Part shown: positions 12,154 to 23,712 of the stretch, one piece after another
Layout of the letters: each line of letters begins with the position of its first letter
How positions within the stretch are numbered: the first letter of the stretch is position 1
Source of the DNA: Cymodocea nodosa
Lineage: Eukaryota; Streptophyta; Magnoliopsida; Alismatales; Cymodoceaceae
DNA: 64,000 nucleotides
Assembly: GCA_036874045.1 (NCBI GenBank)
Contig: CM072339.1
Span: 14,143,501-14,207,500, forward strand
Direction of reading: 5' to 3'
Translations under genes and position numbers: made by a program
The notes under the pieces: model-generated
The model's database searches: none
What the model was told of the DNA's origin: nothing
The model's input: the letters and a program-made list of their open reading frames with translations, nothing else

Positions 12154-13824
12154 TGTAGGATCGTATGGCTACACAAGAGGGGTGAATTGTGTTTTTCAAT
12201 ATTTTCTGATATATAATTAAAACTTTAAAACTCAAAAATAAGTCGAGACATTGTTTTCATAAAATCATTTTTATTCAAGGTTTCAATTACAATATACAAT
12301 TCAATTCTCCTTAGAAATTGTAGATGCAATTATATTTTGATACCATGCTTCATCTATACAATTTCATAACTACAAACAGAGAACTAATTTACAGAATTTA
12401 AAACATTTCTCCCTATTTGAGATCTTTCTTCTTCTTCTTTTTCTTCTTCAGCAATTCTTTAGTGACAAATATTTTGTCTTTATATGCTTCACAGAATTTG
12501 CTTTCTTCTGATACTTTAAATCTTCAGTGACAAATAATACTTTTTCTGCTTCACTGAATTTTCTTTCACCTAAGAGATTTTCCCCGAAGAGTGTTTTTGA
12601 TCCCTGAAAAATTTTTTCTTTTGATGTGCAAGGATAGTTTGATCAACGACAATTCTATGCCTTTTATACTGTAGGTTAACTTCATGCATATCTTCCACGT
12701 TTATTCACTACCAGTTTTCCACTTCTTCACGTCTTTGCTTTTTCATTCATGGAAACACACGTTCTGACCCACGTTTATATTTCGAATTTTCTTTAATCAT
12801 CGGTCTTGGATCTTTGAAAAATTTTCTGGAAAATAAACTTTCTCTTCCAAAAATTTTTCATTAGTATAATAAGAAGTCGTTACTTTAATGTTAACTAAAC
12901 GAGTAACACAAGTAGATATTAACTTAACGTTTTTAACTTAACGAGTTCCTCATGTGCTAATTCATGTGACTAGTACTGTAGATAACTCAACGAACTAGCT
13001 TAACCTTTCTTTCGGATGGTTAAACGATAACTCACTAAAAATAGTTTAAGTTTCGGATAGTTACAGTTGTAAGTCACCAAAAAACTCTTTTTACCATAAA
13101 ACTAGTGAGACACGTGTCAAGACCTGAAAACATGACTTAAGTTACCTTTCGGATAGTTACGATTGTAAGTCTCTGAAAAACTTTAACTCACTGATTCAGA
13201 AATAAACAAATGTTTTTATAATAAGAATTTTACCATGTGCAGAAATAACAACTTAAGTTTATAATGCTAACCTAATGTGTTGCCTTAGTGTTCAATATAG
13301 CAACTCAACACGTTTAGTTACGTTAACTTAATGAGTTAAACATGTGCACCTCACGTGATACAATATAACATTCGTAACTTATAATTTCACCACATGTATA
13401 ACACTAACTTAACGAGTTTGTCTATTCTTTTACTCACTAACTTAACGAGTTCCCACGTGACTTATTTTAACCTTTGAGCCTCTAACTTAACGAGTTGTCA
13501 CGTGATCTCTATATGAACAAAACTCTAACTTAACGAGTTGTCTAAATGTGCACTGTACATGATACAGAAGATATAACTTTAAAACATATCATGCTTTTCA
13601 ATAAAAAAACACGTTAACTTAACATTTAGTTACATGAGAAATTAATGCAATGAAACGACTAGTTATTTAACAGTATAATTTCAGATCCAATACAGACAAT
13701 TATTTATATCAGTAAACTTTTTCTGTATTCATTGATGATTTTAATTTCTTTTCACAAGCAATAGTAAATGAGCAAATATGATTATTTCCATTTAGCACAC
13801 ATCATCAAAACAAAATACTCAACA
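12154..13824 (-). mobile_element. Solo SIRE LTR in the SIRE-B env-like ORF
   Basis: A full 1671-bp LTR in minus orientation with canonical ends (TGTAGGATCGTATGG on the plus strand, AATACTCAACA at the other end). AATTG flanks both sides (12149-12153 and 13825-13829), and the env-like reading resumes right after it. No internal sequence remains, so this is a solo LTR formed by recombination between LTRs. Unlike the SIRE-A LTR it contains, at about 13000-13200, a block with GACACGTGTC and ACTTAAGT that resembles Z LTRs. Confidence 0.92.
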
Positions 13825-13917
13825 AATTGGAATGAGACGTTCAGTCTTTATCACAAATTCCAAGTGTATATACTGAAATGAGATTAATAAAAAATCTGAA
13901 TGTAGAAGTTAGGGTTA
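13825..13917 (+). pseudogene. SIRE-B env-like ORF, part 2
   Basis: After the second AATTG copy the translation continues as QLE*DVQSLSQIPSVYTEMR, matching residues after IRQLE in SIRE-A. It ends near 13917 inside a stretch (GTTAGGGTTAT) that closely resembles LTR sequence (GTTAGTGTTAT), where it switches to the SIRE-B 3' LTR. The C-terminal third of the env-like ORF and the polypurine tract are lost. Confidence 0.8.
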
Positions 13918-15077
13918 TTACACGTGGTGAAATTATAAGTTACGAATGTTGTATTGTATCACGTGAGGTGCACATGTTTAACTCGTTAAGTTAACATAAC
14001 TAAATGCGTTGAGTTGCTATATTGAACACTAAGGCAACGCGTTAGGTTAGCGTTATAAACTTAAGTTGTTATTTTTGCACGTGGTAAAATTCTTATTATA
14101 AAAACATTTGTTTATTATTGGTTCGTTGAGTTATCATAACACAATGGAGATGGTTCGTTGAGATAGCATAACACCACAGACTTAGTTCATTGAGTTAGCT
14201 ACAGTACTTGTCACGTGAAATGGCACATGATGAACTCGTTAAGTTAGAAACGTTAAGTTATATGTATACTTATGTTACTCGTTTAGTTAACATTAAAGTA
14301 ACGACTTCTTATTACACTGATGAAAAACTTTTCGACGAGAAAGTTTATTTTGTAGGAAATTTTTCAGAGATCCAAGACTAATGATTAAAGAAAATTCGAA
14401 ATATAAACGTGGGTTAGAACGTGTGTGTTTCGATGAAGGAAAAAGAAAAGACGTGGAGAAGTGGAAAACTAGTAGTGGTTAAACGTGAAGGATATGCATG
14501 AAATGAAGATACAGTATAAAAGACATAGAATTCTCGTTGATCAATTTATCCTTGCACACAAAAAGAAAAATCTTTTCAAGGATCAAACCATCCCTACACA
14601 CCAAAAGAAAAATCTTTTTCAGGGATCAAAAACACCTCTTCGGGAAAAATCTCTCAAGTGGAAGAAAGTTCAATGAAGTATAAAAAGGTAAGATTTTCGT
14701 CACTGAAGATTTGAAGTATCAGAAGAAAGCAAATTCGGTGAAGCATGAAAAGACAAGATATTCGTCACTAAAGAATTACTGAAAAAGAAAAAGAAGAAGA
14801 AAGATCTCAAACAGGGAGAAATGTTTTAAATTTCGCAAATTAGTTTTCTCTGTTTGTAGTTATGAAATTGTTTAGATGATACATGGTATCGAGTTATAAT
14901 TGCATCTACAATTTCTAAGGAGAATTGAATTGTATATTGTAATTGAAACCTTGAATAAAAATGATTTTATGAAAACAATGTCTCGACTTGTTTTTGAGTT
15001 TTAAAGTTTCAATTATATTTCAAAAAATATTAAAATACACAATTCACCCCCCTCTTGTGTAGCCATACGATCCTACA
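13918..15077 (+). repeat. SIRE-B 3' LTR, 5'-truncated
   Basis: Plus-orientation SIRE LTR lacking roughly its first 450 bp, and ending with the canonical CCTACA at 15077. It contains AACTCGTTAAGTT motifs, a TATA-like TACAGTATAAAAGA near 14510 and the purine-rich R/U5 part. The short frame at 14485-14676 lies in the transcribed part of the LTR and is probably not a gene. Confidence 0.8.
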
Positions 15078-15663
15078 AGAATTTCCACTTGTAGATTCAC
15101 CGAAACTTTATCTTCTTGGAGATTTGTAGAATATCTTCTAAGTCTTCATTTTAGTCGAACACTTATCCTTTAAGTCCTGTAAAAACTCGAACACTTATTT
15201 GTAACTCTTTGAGTTTTTGCACCTACAAAACACGTAACTGAACATAGAAAACTTATCTGTTTGTAAGTCATTTTATAAAACTCAAACAGTTATCTATCCA
15301 TGCGTATAAAAACTCGAACAGTTATCTAACTCTTTGATTTTCATTACCAAATGCATATGGAAAACACGTGACAACTTAAAACATTAAAAACACATGTGCA
15401 GATAACTTAACTATATGAGTTTTTAACATAACTCTTCGACTAAATCGAAATGTTAACTGTTCGAAAGTTTAACTGTCTTAAATTCTAACTATCTGAAAAC
15501 TTTAACTATTTGAAAATCTAACTATCCGAAAGTTAACTATCCAAAATTTTAAATGAAAATTTCCAATAACTTGTCAACATTTAATTACATGACTATTATA
15601 CTTAGAAAATATTATTTAGACTTATTTATAAACTTTAATAAAGCATTTATCATCAAAACAAAA
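15078..15663 (-). repeat. Copia-like LTR fragment (U)
   Basis: On the minus strand this begins TGTTAGGAATTTTGTTTTG, a typical plant copia LTR start, at 15663. It carries repeated AACTCGAACA and AACTATCCGAAA motifs. The other end has no clear terminus and abuts the SIRE-B LTR. About 15150-15450 resembles, in reverse, 28050-28350 in the gypsy-like region. No TSD found. Confidence 0.55.
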
Positions 15664-16043
15664 TTCCTAACATTAGCTATACATTCTTGTCTCTTGATTT
15701 TTATATTGTGTAATCATCTTTTTGATTAATGAAGATACAGTATAAAAGGCATAGAATTCTTGTTGATCAATTATCCTTGCACACCAAATGAAAAATATTT
15801 TCAGGGATCAAAACACCTCTTCGGGGAAAGCTCTTAGATAGAAGAAAATTCAATGAAGAAGAGAAAGTCAGATATATATCACTGAAGATTTGAAGAATCA
15901 GAAGAAAGCAATTTCGATGAAGTAGAGAAAGTCAGATATTCGTCACTAAAGAATTGTAGAAGAATAAGAAAAAGAAAAATCTCAAATAGAGAGAAATGTT
16001 TTAAATTTCGTAAATTAGTTTTCTATGTTTGTAGTTATGAAAT
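15664..16043 (+). repeat. SIRE 3' UTR-LTR fragment with internal deletion
   Basis: The first 60 bases match the SIRE 3' untranslated region near 50340-50400 (reverse complement). The sequence then jumps at about 15722 to the TATA and R part of a SIRE LTR (ACAGTATAAAAGG, then CAGGGATCAAAACACC). The polypurine tract and U3 are absent. Both ends are truncated. Confidence 0.6.
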
Positions 16044-17784
16044 TGATTCCCCTACATAACTATATGTTAAACTAACTGAATGAGTCTAACTTTTTATCAG
16101 TATAAGTTCCCGAATATTTACATTTGATTAAATTTAACATTGTTTGCTCCCCCTACATAAATGTAGTAAAAAGATGATATATTTTATATATCTTAAACCC
16201 TAATTGTTTTTTTTATTTATATATTTTATGTATTACCTCCCATAATATCATCTTTTTATGTGATCACAATCACTTACTTAGGAGAAAAATAACCAGTTAC
16301 TCAATGATAAGTTAGAACATGTAACCTTTTTTTAAAAAAAATAGAATCTAAATTACTTGTAAAATGAGTTTCAGTTAACACATCCCAAACTAGTTGGTTC
16401 AGGTGATTAGGGTTTAAGATCTCCTAACGTACTTAATTACTCAAGTAATTGTAGACAAACAATAAAACAAGATAGTAAATTGAATAAGAGACAACTGTAA
16501 GACTTAATTTTTCTAACAGTATGCTAATAAATTTCCTTTAATAAACAGTATATATTTTCTATGTATTTTCTAGTTAAAATCTCTATAATGGTGTATACAT
16601 AAGTAACAAAAACACAAACATTTCTTCGTAAACTTAATCTTAACTTTATGAAGTTTCGTAAACTTACCTTAGTAACATTACAAGATTTGTATACTTAATC
16701 ACTTAAGTTTACGAGATCTCGTAACCTTATCTAGCTATCTAGGTTTTTGCAAAAAATAATCTATTATGTTCTATCTAAACCTCTAAGTCAGATAATGTGT
16801 ATATAATGTAACTGATTGTCTAAGTTTTTCTTAGTTTTTTTTTCGATTTTCTCAATTTTTCTTCTCCCCCTACACATGTACATCAGATTTTAAAAAATAG
16901 TAAACAAAACTCAAATGTTGGAACACAAAAATTACAAAAATACTAAAATGTTGAAATACTTAATATAATGTAACATGTTACTTTTGTTCAACATTTCATG
17001 TGCTAATAATCTCCATTTTAGATCAATAAATGTTAAGTTCCAGGTAATAAACCAAATATTTTCTAATTTAGAGATTTCTTAAGCACAACTAAGTAATTTC
17101 TAACTTTTAGTCTCATATATAAGTATAAACAATGTATCTTTGTGAAGCACAATCAAAAATTGATATATGTTAGTTCATCTGTTAGTAATAAGTTAAACAT
17201 TTAAACCATTATACCAACCCTTTTCTTCCTTTTTTTTGTTTTTGTTATTTTATTTTTTTTTTCAATGCAAATACTAAGTCCTTTATCAACCAGACTTTCT
17301 ATTATACCATTGTATAGAGCTTTCAGTCAACAATCCTAAATCAAGCATAACCTTAGGTTACTAGAATTTCAAGATATCCCTTCGTACTTAATAGCTTGAG
17401 TATAATAGGCTTGTGGGACTTTTTCACATCATTTTGACTTTGTCTAGAACTTTTTAGAACATTAAGTATAAATAAAAATAAAATGATGCTATTGTTAGAT
17501 ATCAATTCTAAATAATTATAAGATACAAATATTTATAACTCAATATAAAGAATTTTAGTTTTCAATTCTTTAATCATACATAATACATATAACAACTAGA
17601 CTAAAATTTGAAATATATATCTGACCTTAAGTTTCTTTTATTAATTAAGATTTTTAGCACATTTATTGTTAAAATTTTAGATGATACTATATAATTATCA
17701 AATTATATAAAATCATGAAAGTAACTAACATTCACAATATCAATAACATTAGAAATCTATTAAAACTCTTAAAAGAAGGATGCA
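16044..17784 (-). other. Copia W 3' region, non-coding
   Basis: No convincing ORF. Several pyrimidine-rich blocks (GCTCCCCCTAC near 16147, TCTCCCCCTAC near 16862) look like purine tracts of the minus-strand element. About 17290-17420 weakly resembles the SIRE/Z spacer (CTTTCAGTCAACAATCC). It follows the W RNase H stop, so it is probably the W 3' untranslated region. The W 3' LTR is not in the window. Confidence 0.5.
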
Positions 17785-18693
17785 CTAGACAACATTATAA
17801 ACATCTAACAGTTTGTATACACCTAAGTTTCTTCTAAGATTAGAAAAAGAATTTTCATCTAATGGCTTAGTAAATAGGTTAATTAATTGTTCAGTTGTAG
17901 GGATAAAATTTAATTTAATCTTTCCTTTAAGAACATTATCCCTTAAGAAATGATGTCTAACTTCAATATGTTTTGACTTAGAGTGCAATACAAGATTTTT
18001 AGAAATATTAATAGCAGAACTACCATCACAAAGAATTTCTATTGGTCTAGAATGAATTCCATAGTCTTTTAAGGTTTGTCTAATCCATAATACCTGAGCA
18101 CAACATAATGAAGCTACAACATATTCAACTTTTGTAGTGGATAGAGCTACACAATTCTATTTCTTGTTGAACCAAGAAACTAATGAATTTCCTAATAGCT
18201 GACATGTTCCACTAGTGCTCTTTCTATCTGATTTTCTTCTAGCATAATCAACATCACTATATCTTATAAGATCTATAAAATTGTCTCTAAAATAAAATAG
18301 ACCATAGTTAGGAGTTCCCTATAGATATCTAAATATTCTCTTAACAACATTTAAATGAGATATTTTAGGATGTGCCTAAAATCATGTATATGCACAAACA
18401 CTAAACATAATATCTAGTCTACTAGCTGTCAAATACAATAATGACCCAATCGTACTTTTATATTTCTTTTGGTCTATAGGTTCTCCTATTTTATCTTCAT
18501 TTAGTTTTAGAGATGCATTCATAAGTGTGGCTTTAATTTTGGTATCTTTAAAATCAAACTTTTTAAACAACTCTTTTGTATATTTTTCTTGATTTATAAA
18601 AATTCCTTTAATAGTTTATATAATCTACAAGCTAAGAAAATAATTTAACTCTCTCATCATACTCATTTCAAATTCTTCGAACATGTCTTTTGC
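17785..18693 (-). pseudogene. Copia W pol 3' part: RT C-terminus and RNase H
   Basis: The frame at 17785-17988 is the RNase H end (SKHIEVRHHFLRDN, then LFTKPLDENSF). Upstream the minus-strand translation has the RNase H core and RT blocks (KFDFKDTKI, YLTASRLDIMF), with several stops. At 18693 the reading breaks inside TFAKDMFEEFEMSM, at the Z insertion. It resumes at 34526 with NENMCKAF, so the two pieces form one gene split by 15.8 kb. Confidence 0.85.
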
Positions 18694-18698
18694 AAAAG
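18694..18698. repeat. Left target-site duplication AAAAG of the Z composite
   Basis: AAAAG at 18694-18698 precedes TGTTTAGAATG. The same AAAAG follows the right LTR at 34521-34525. Joining the flanks across one copy restores the copia RT reading from NENMCKAF to AKDMFEEF. Confidence 0.92.
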
Positions 18699-19695
18699 TG
18701 TTTAGAATGAAAAAGTGCATAATATTAACGGTTAAATGATGGTTAATTGCATAATATTTAGCTTATCATATGAGAATTAAGCCATTTTGTTATAATTACA
18801 CTGTTATATGCGTTAATGAAAGAATCTGCTTAATTTCAGGGAATTAATATTAATTTAGTACATTTCTGAACTATCGGTAAATTGCAGGCTGTGAAATTCT
18901 TAAGTATCCGAATTTTCTGTTATTTCGAACAGTTATGCTTAATGTACCGAAGAGTTATGTTTTAAAAGAATATTTTATTATTTCCTGAAGTACACATGTC
19001 AAAACCATAATGCATGACTTAAGTGAACTTTCAGTGAGTTATCTCTAACTATCCAAAATTGCATCTAGGCATCGGATAGTTATATGTGTAACTCTTCGAA
19101 ATCTCCTTTTATTATAAAATAGCTGTTGGACACGTGTCATGTTCTGGAAGAATGACTTAAGTAGATTTTAGGTGAGTTATCTTTAACTATCTGAAATGCA
19201 TCTGGGCATCAGATAGTTAGACTTGTAACTCTCCGAAATATTTCTTTATTATAAAACTACTGATGACACGTGTCGTGATCTAGAAGATTGACTTAAGTTA
19301 TATATCGGTGAGTTATCTGTAACTATCTGAAATGCATCTAAGCATCAAATAGTTAAGTTTGTAAGTATCTAAAATGCACCTAAGCATCGGATAGTTAAAT
19401 TTATGCATGTGTTTTATAGTTAAATCAACGAAGCAAGTCCATTGAGTTATCTGTAACTCCACAAACCATTTATTTTCTAATATGCCACTATAGCGGTTGT
19501 AAGAACAAAATAGTTGGAAGAAAAACCATGATCGCACGTATCATGCAGGAATTCACTCATCAAAGGAAGAAGAAATCATCGTCGTTGATATGAATGAAGG
19601 AAATCTAACCGATCATTCAAGCAGAAGCAGTTACCATTGAAGAAATATAAAAGAAAAGAAGTAAAAAGAAGTAAGTGTGGTGGCCGATGTGGTGG
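18699..19695 (+). repeat. Outer Z element 5' LTR, 3'-truncated
   Basis: It matches the start of the complete Z LTR at 32345. It carries two or three degenerate repeats of about 110 bp, each with TTATTATAAAA, GACACGTGTC and GACTTAAGT, and AACTATC..GGATAGTTA pairs. It stops at 19695 inside a GTGGTGGCCGATG stretch, where the inverted copy begins. Confidence 0.8.
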
Positions 19696-22600
19696 TGTTT
19701 GGATCTCTAGCACGACACCAGAAAACTTGATTGGTTACCCAGCAATGCACTAGAAAAACTTGGATTTATTAACTTCTGTTTTTACTTAGTTAATTTATCT
19801 TTATGCCTATATCACTGAATTCATTTTTAGAAGTAAACAAACAACCTTTTACACAAATTAGATATTAATTCCAATTTGTATTTTAACTACAAGTGCATAG
19901 TGTCTATTGTATTAGTGTGCAAGTACAGGTCGATCCCACAAGGAATTGCTTAAGAATTGCGAACTACTCTATTTTTAACATTCAAATTTATATATTCAAT
20001 AAGCTCTCTGTTGAGTTACAGTTAACTCAACAGACTAAGTTCGTTGAGTTATGGCTAATTCAATGGACTAACCTCGTGGACTTAAGTTGACTCCAAGAGC
20101 TTGTCTTTCCTATTTAATATTGCTATTTACAAAGGAATTCGGCCAACCATTGGGTGGTTCCACAGATTGTAAATAACATCAATTAAGCTCTTTAATGTTA
20201 GTAAACACTGGATTTATCATTAGACAATACTAACATTCAGATAATTCAAACAGTAACCATTAAAATCTTTAAATCTATTGAACAAACCAATTTCAGTAAA
20301 CTGTAAAACTAAAACAAACATAAAACATTCACTATTGAGTATTTTTGTTTTGATGATATGTGTTGAATGAAAATAATCATATTTGCTCAATTACTATTGC
20401 TTGTGAAAAGAAATTAAAATCATCAATTAATACAGAAAAAGCTTACTGATATAAATACTTGTCTGTATTGGATCTGATGTTAATAACTAGTCATTTTGTT
20501 GCATTAATTTCTCATTTAGCTAAGTGTTAAGTTAACGTGTGTTTTTATTGAAAAGCATGATATGTTTTAAAGTTATATCTTCTATATCATGAACAATGCA
20601 CGTTTAGACAACTCGTTAAGTTAGAGTTTTGTTTGTGTAGAGGTCACGTGAGAACTCGTTAAGTTAGAGGCTTAAAGGTTAAAATAGGTCACGTGATAAC
20701 TCGTTAAGTTAGTGAGTAAAAGAAGAGACGAACTCGTTAAGTTAGTGTTATACACATGGTGAAATTATAAGTTACGAATGTTGTATTGTATCACGTGAGG
20801 TGCACATGTTTAACTCGTTAAGTTAACATAACTAAACACGTTGAGTTGTTATATTGAACACTAAGGCAACGCGTTAGGTTAGCGTTACAAACTTAAGTTG
20901 TTTTTTTGCACGTGGTAAAATTCTTATTATAAAAACATTTGTTTATTACTAAATCGGTGAGTTAAAGTTTTTTCGGAGACTTACAGTCGTAACTATCCGA
21001 AAGGTAACTTAAGTCATGTTTTCAGGTCTTGACATGTGTCTCACTAGTTTTATAATATAAAGAGTTTTCGGTGACTTACATCCGTAACTATCCGAAACTT
21101 AAATTGTTTTCGGTGAGTTATTGTTTAACCTTCTGAAAGAAAGGTTAAGCTGGTTCGTTGAGTTAGCATAACACCACAGACTTAGTTTGTTGAGTTAGCT
21201 ATAGTACTTGTCACGTGAAATGGCACATGAGGAACTCGTTAAGTTAGAAACGTTAAGTTATATATATATACTTGTGTTACTCATTTAGTTAACATTAAAG
21301 TAACGACTTCTTATTACATTGATGAAAAATTTTTGGACGAGAAAGTTTATTTTGTAGGAAATTTTTCAAAGATCTAGGACTGATGATTAAAGAAAATTCA
21401 AAATATAAACGTGAGTTAGAACGTGTGTTTCGATGAAGGAAAAAGCAAAGACATGAAGAAGTGGAAAACTAGTAGTGATTAAACGTGGAGGATATGCATG
21501 AAGTTAACATACAATATAAAAGGCATAGAATTCTCATTGATCAAACTATCCTTGCACACAAAATGAAAAATCTTTTCAAGGATCAAACCATCCCTACACA
21601 CTAAAAGAAAAATCTTTTTCAGGGATCAAAAACACCTCTTTAGGCAAAATCTCTCAAGTGGAAGAAAATTCAGTGAAGCAGAAAAGGTTAAATTTATGTC
21701 ACTGAAGATTTGAAGTATCAAGTGAAAGCAAATTCGGTGAAGCAGAGAAAGACAAGATATTTGTCACTAAAGAATTGCTGAAGAAGAAAAAGAAAGATCT
21801 CAAACAGGGAAAAAAGTTTTAAATTTCGCAAATTAGTTTTCTCTGTTTGTAGTTATGAAATTGTTTAGATGATACATGGTATCGAGTTATAATTGCATCT
21901 ACAATTTCTGAGGATAATTGAATTGTATATTATAATTGAAACCTTGAATAAAAATGATTTTATGAAAACAATGTCTCGACTTATTTTTGAGTTTTAAAGT
22001 TTCAATTATATTTCAGAAAATATTAAAAATACACAATTCACCCCCCTCTTGTGTAGCCATACGATCCTACATTCACAACACTAACAAAGATAACATTAAT
22101 CATGATACAAAACAAACAATACAATACCCAAATACAAACACAAATAAGTTGTTTTTGGTATTTTTGTTTTGATATGAGCATGAAAATGGGCAAAAGGTGA
22201 AATGTAAAGTAATCTCAATCGATATTAAATACTTTCGTCACTACATGCGACGTGATTACACCATTGAAAATTAAACCACTTACAATTCTATTCCTTTCCC
22301 TATAGAATCGCGAGTCCAAAATTGCAAGATGATCTCCTCTTCAACATACAAGCATCAACCCAAAGCCAAGGATAGAAGCTTTATGATCTCCTGAGATATG
22401 AGTCGGCGCTTGGTGAAAATTGCTTCCCTTCCCACAACGAGATCACTCCTCACAGTGGTTGTCAAACACTGTGTTTGGCTCGGAATTGACCCGACATCAA
22501 GAAAGTATCCTCAAGACCTCCGATGGTTGGTGATTATGGTGGTGGTGGAGATGGTTGGTGTGGTACTTCAAAGAATTGCCGACGCTGCCTACAGAAAGCT

Positions 22601-23712
22601 TGGTGATCCTCCTCTGCACACACTGGCCACACCCATCGGCCACCACATCAGCCACCACACTTACTTCTTTTTTCTTCTTTTCTTTTATATTTCTTCAATG
22701 GTAACTACTTCTGCTTGAATGATCGGTTGGATTTCCTTCATTCATATCAACGACGATGATTTCTTCTCCCTTCGACGAGTGAATTCCTGTGTAATACGTG
22801 CGATCGTGGTTTTTTTTCTTCCAACTGTTCTCTTCCTACAACCGCTATAGTGGCATATTAGAAAATAAATGGTACGTGGAGTTATAGATAACTCAACAGA
22901 CTTACTTCGTTGATTAACTATAAAACACATGCATAAATTTAACTATCCAATGCTCTGGTGCATTTTGGATACTTACAAACTTAACTATCCGATGCCTAGA
23001 TGCATTTTGAATAGTTACAAACTTAACTATCCGATGCTTAGATGCATTTCAGATAGTTACAAACTTAACTATCCGATGCTCAAATAGTTACAAACTTAAC
23101 TATCCGATATATAACTTAAGTCAATCTTCTAGATCACGACACGTGTCATCAACAGTTTTATAATAAAGAAATATTTCGAAGAGTTACAAGTCTAACTATC
23201 TAATGCCCAAATGCATTTTGGATAGTTAGCGATAACTCACCGAAAATCCACTTAAGTCATTCTTCCAGAACATGACACGTGTCCAACAACTATTTTATAA
23301 TAAAGGGGATTTCAGAGAGTTACAAGTCTAGCTATCCGATGCCTAGCTGCAATTTCAGATAATTAGAGATAACTCACTGAAAGTTCACTTAAGTCATGCA
23401 TTATGGTTTCGACACGTGTACTTCAGGAAATAATAAAATATTCTTTTAAAACATAACTGTCTAGTACATTAAACATAATTGTCCAAAATAACAAAAAATT
23501 TGGATACTTAAGAATTTCACAACCTACAATTTACTGACAATTCAGAAATGCACTAAATTAACATTAATTCCCCGAAATTAAGCAGACTCTTTCATTAAAG
23601 CATATAATAGTGCAATTATAACAAAATAACTTAATTCTCATATGATAAGCTAAATATTATGCAATTAACCATCATTTAACCGTTAATATTATGCACTTTT
23701 TCATTCAAAACA
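19696..23712 (-). repeat. Inverted Z LTR interrupted by a solo SIRE LTR
   Basis: Minus-strand start TGTTTTGAATG at 23712, end ..GAGATCCAAACA at 19696. Without the nested solo LTR and its duplication it is about 2.27 kb, close to the 2176 bp of the right LTR. On the minus side of 23712 lies GCAAAATTTAGGTATGGAGG, a polypurine-like sequence, so it is a 3' LTR. The R/U5 end has the gypsy-type GATCGACC..TACTTGCACAC block near 19910-19935. Confidence 0.85.
20333..22071 (+). mobile_element. Solo SIRE LTR nested in the inverted Z LTR
   Basis: A 1739-bp plus-orientation SIRE LTR. Its left end is TATTGAG, a decayed TGTTGAG, and its right end is GATCCTACA. TTCAC flanks both sides (20328-20332 and 22072-22076), and the Z LTR reads through when it is removed. 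It has the AACTCGTTAAGTT array and, at about 20950-21130, the Z-like block with ACTTAAGT, GACATGTGTC and TTTTATAAT. Confidence 0.92.

Noticed and set aside
14485..14676. Lys-rich 63-codon frame in the SIRE-B LTR
   Set aside because: It overlaps the TATA and R region and is not kept in the other LTR copies.
22398..22718. 106-codon plus-strand frame in the inverted Z LTR with an apparent hydrophobic stretch
   Set aside because: It is antisense to the LTR; the same region in the LTRs at 33296-33587 and 56703-56933 changes phase, so DNA rather than protein is conserved.
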